64,000 nt of DNA from the NCBI RefSeq assembly GCF_014696355.1, contig NZ_JACJQA010000031.1, positions 1 through 64,000 on the forward strand. The letters are read 5' to 3'. Under the pieces are notes generated by a model. That model worked only from the letters and a program-made list of their open reading frames with translations. It was not told the origin of the DNA and made no database searches. Position numbers and translations under genes: made by a program. This DNA comes from Pseudanabaena sp. FACHB-1998 (lineage in GTDB: Bacteria > Cyanobacteriota > Cyanobacteriia > Pseudanabaenales > Pseudanabaenaceae). Below, in pieces: positions 62,357-64,000 of this stretch; within the stretch, counting starts at the first letter, position 1, and each line of letters opens with the position of its first letter.

Positions 62357-62695
62357 TTGCATAGGATAATCTATGTATACTGTATACAGTAATTTTGAAT
62401 ATCAATGCTCGCTTATAGCAATTTTTCGGAATGCATTATTCCGTGAAGCCGCAACAAATCAAGAAGTAAAGATTAGTGATTTAAAATACGATCATCTTTA
62501 GATTGTGCTGTTCTAATGGAGCGCAACTGTAAAAGATCTAGTAATAATTTTTTGCAGTAATTCAATGCTTGTTTATGGGATTTAACTATCGTTCAGGCTT
62601 CAAGAAATAGTATTGGTATTCATAGTGGTTAAATCACTAAGTAAAAAAATCACTAAGTAAAAAGTTTTTCATTCTCAAAAGAGGAGTTTGTACAT
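62357..62695. other. Upstream region of the Lys/Ala-rich gene
   Basis: No gene is visible in these 339 bases. A TATAGCAATTTTTCGGAATG-like word near 62414 resembles a family D end. GAGGAG at 62680-62685 is the ribosome site of the following gene. Confidence 0.5.
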
Positions 62696-63178
62696 ATGTC
62701 TAAGAGAGATTTTCCTTCTTCTAATTCTCAGTTGATTGCTAGATTTAGTAGATTTTGCTTGGCAACTATCCTGATGCTAGGTTTATTTTTCGGTAATGCC
62801 CTTCAGGTAAATGCTGATGGGTCTGTTCCTGTTAGAAGCATTACCAATGAAAGTGCCATGCCATCTTCATTGCTATTAGCTGATGCGGCAGTTGAGGAAA
62901 CCGAAGAAGTTGTAGAAACTCCAGAAGAGAAAGCTGCAGCTAAAAAAGTTAAAGAAGAAGCCAAAGCTGCGGCGAAAGCTGCTAAAAAAGCTGCCAAACT
63001 AGAAGCTAAAAAAGTTAAGGAAGCCGCTAAGTTGGAAGCCAAAAAGTTGAAGGCTGAGAAAAAAGCTACTGAAAAGAAAGAAGTTGAAGAAAAAGCTGCC
63101 CCTGAAGAAGCATCAGCCGTAGAAAGTGTAGAAGCTCCAGCCGTTGAAGCAGCTCCTGCCTTAGAAGCTACTCCTTAA
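62696..63178 (+). CDS. Exported Lys/Ala/Glu-rich low-complexity protein
   Basis: An ATG with GAGGAG upstream opens 160 residues. There is a signal peptide (FCLATILMLGLFFGNALQVNA, about 20-40), then after an acidic stretch the segment 80-130 is almost only Lys, Ala and Glu (AKAAAKAAKKAAKLEAKK). It is predicted as one long charged helix. The C-terminus is Ala/Pro/Glu-rich. Such proteins resemble TolA-like or histone-H1-like segments. The function is unknown. Confidence 0.65.
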   Translation: MSKRDFPSSNSQLIARFSRFCLATILMLGLFFGNALQVNADGSVPVRSITNESAMPSSLLLADAAVEETEEVVETPEEKAAAKKVKEEAKAAAKAAKKAAKLEAKKVKEAAKLEAKKLKAEKKATEKKEVEEKAAPEEASAVESVEAPAVEAAPALEATP

Positions 63179-63253
63179 TTTCTGTATAGCGATTTGCACT
63201 TTGCTGTAGGCAAAATGCAAACTCAAATCCCTTACAGATATTACGTGGAAACC

Positions 63254-63286
63254 CTAGTCTGTCTCTCATCAGGGGAGACAGACTAG
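63254..63286. terminator. Terminator after the Lys/Ala-rich gene
   Basis: Twelve-base perfect arms (CTAGTCTGTCTC) with a nine-base loop about 75 bases after the stop. There is no long T-run, so strength is uncertain. Confidence 0.5.
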
Positions 63287-63445
63287 AGCAATATAATTGC
63301 AATTCCATGTTTTACTGTCCAGTCTGAAAGCTAGAAATTATTGCTACTTTCTAGCCACACTTTTTAGGCACAGCGTAGGAATCGAGACAATTCTTAAACG
63401 GGTTCTAGAAAATAATTGAAGTCAGACGTGTTTCGAGACGAACAA

Positions 63446-64000
63446 ATGACATCTGTAATTTCGCGATCGCCCTCAAAATTTAGTATCACAGCTTTTTTGA
63501 TTAGTGATAAGCCCGCAGGTTTCTTACTGAGTTGGGTTGCTGGATTTGTGGACACTTCCGCATTTATTATTCTGTTTGGACTTTTTACAGCCCATGTTAC
63601 AGGCAATATCGCCTTGGCAGGTTCTTCGTTTGTAAGTTCGGACGCAGAGACAACAATTACCCGTTTAATCATGTTGCCGACATTTGTGGTGACGGTGGCG
63701 CTAACTTCTATTCTTGCACGCTATGCGCGTCGTCAACAATGGTGCGTTTTTGGAGTTTTGCTGACGGCTGAGGCGATCGCCCTTGCCATTTTTTTGACGA
63801 TCGGGACGACTCTTTCGCCAGCTTTATTATTGGATGTGCAGGAAGAATTAATCTTGCCGATTGGTATTTCTGGTGTGATTGCGATGGCAATTCAGAACGC
63901 TTTAATGAAGGAAGCAAGAGGTGTCTTTAAAAGTTATATCCCTACTACGGTTATGACGGGAAATACAACTCAGTTAACTATTGATGTGGTGCAGTTTTGT
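63446..64000 (+). CDS. DUF1275 (YoaK) family membrane protein, partial
   Basis: ATG 63446 is followed by 185 open codons to the window edge, without a stop. The start of the protein fits DUF1275: LLSWVAGFVDTSAFIILFGLFTAHVTGNIALAG, and later GVIAMAIQNALMKEARG and PTTVMTGNTTQLTIDVVQF. It has several membrane helices. The family is uncharacterised; the C-terminal part lies outside the window. Confidence 0.9.
   Translation, partial: MTSVISRSPSKFSITAFLISDKPAGFLLSWVAGFVDTSAFIILFGLFTAHVTGNIALAGSSFVSSDAETTITRLIMLPTFVVTVALTSILARYARRQQWCVFGVLLTAEAIALAIFLTIGTTLSPALLLDVQEELILPIGISGVIAMAIQNALMKEARGVFKSYIPTTVMTGNTTQLTIDVVQFC

Overview
The window comes from a cyanobacterial chromosome, probably a filamentous Pseudanabaena-like organism (genus is inference). 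Evidence: the HIP1 octamer GCGATCGC is scattered throughout; there is an allophycocyanin beta-18 gene (apcF), the H subunit of magnesium chelatase (chlH), two Tic20-type membrane proteins, a fused PyrF-PyrE enzyme and XisH/XisI. No rRNA, tRNA or CRISPR array was seen by eye. Layout: 1-2.0 kb holds the edge of an ISKra4-like transposase and a GT39-type glycosyltransferase. 2.0-7.2 kb is an accessory island on the minus strand: two small membrane or coiled-coil proteins, a DUF29 protein and a STAND NTPase with TPR repeats in one tight operon, followed by a TPR relic, xisH-xisI, and an antitoxin with a truncated RelE-like toxin. 7.2-12.9 kb carries a response regulator, class II aldolase, apcF, a FIST sensor protein and a small membrane protein. 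12.9-14.0 kb is an IS graveyard (IS5-like and IS1-like remnants). 14.1-20.4 kb has chlH and a TpsB/ShlB-type outer-membrane transporter. 21-32.4 kb is mostly housekeeping: tandem tic20 paralogues, prmC, serA, a CHRD protein, a TauE/SafE permease, an alpha/beta hydrolase, a creatininase-family protein and ruvB. 32.5-42.0 kb is one giant gene: a two-partner-secretion exoprotein of about 3167 residues ending in a CHAT caspase-like protease domain. 42-48.6 kb has an AMIN-M23 peptidase, pyrF-pyrE, an NTF2-like exported protein, an HtrA-like protease with PPC domains and a PstS-like protein. 48.7-52.4 kb is a second accessory patch: a 55-residue membrane peptide whose 3' end is tandemly duplicated, an HTH-NACHT NTPase and a Uma2 nuclease flanked by direct repeats. 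52.5-64 kb has carB, fructose-1,6-bisphosphatase, a zinc-ribbon PP2C phosphatase, a DUF3102-like protein, a permease, a HEAT-repeat protein, a Lys/Ala/Glu-rich exported protein and the start of a DUF1275 permease. Two themes stand out. First, candidate conflict or immunity modules: the STAND-TPR operon, XisH/XisI, the NACHT gene, Uma2 and the toxin-antitoxin remnant. The exported giant with its CHAT domain and the TpsB 12 kb away form a plausible secretion pair. Second, the intergenic DNA is saturated with near-perfect hairpins, most with three-base loops, belonging to at least four interspersed palindromic families. Many share the centre GCGAAGC, a very stable DNA mini-hairpin, while the outer arms differ at each locus. 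Some act as terminators, some overlap stop codons, and one lies inside the 5' coding part of the TpsB gene.
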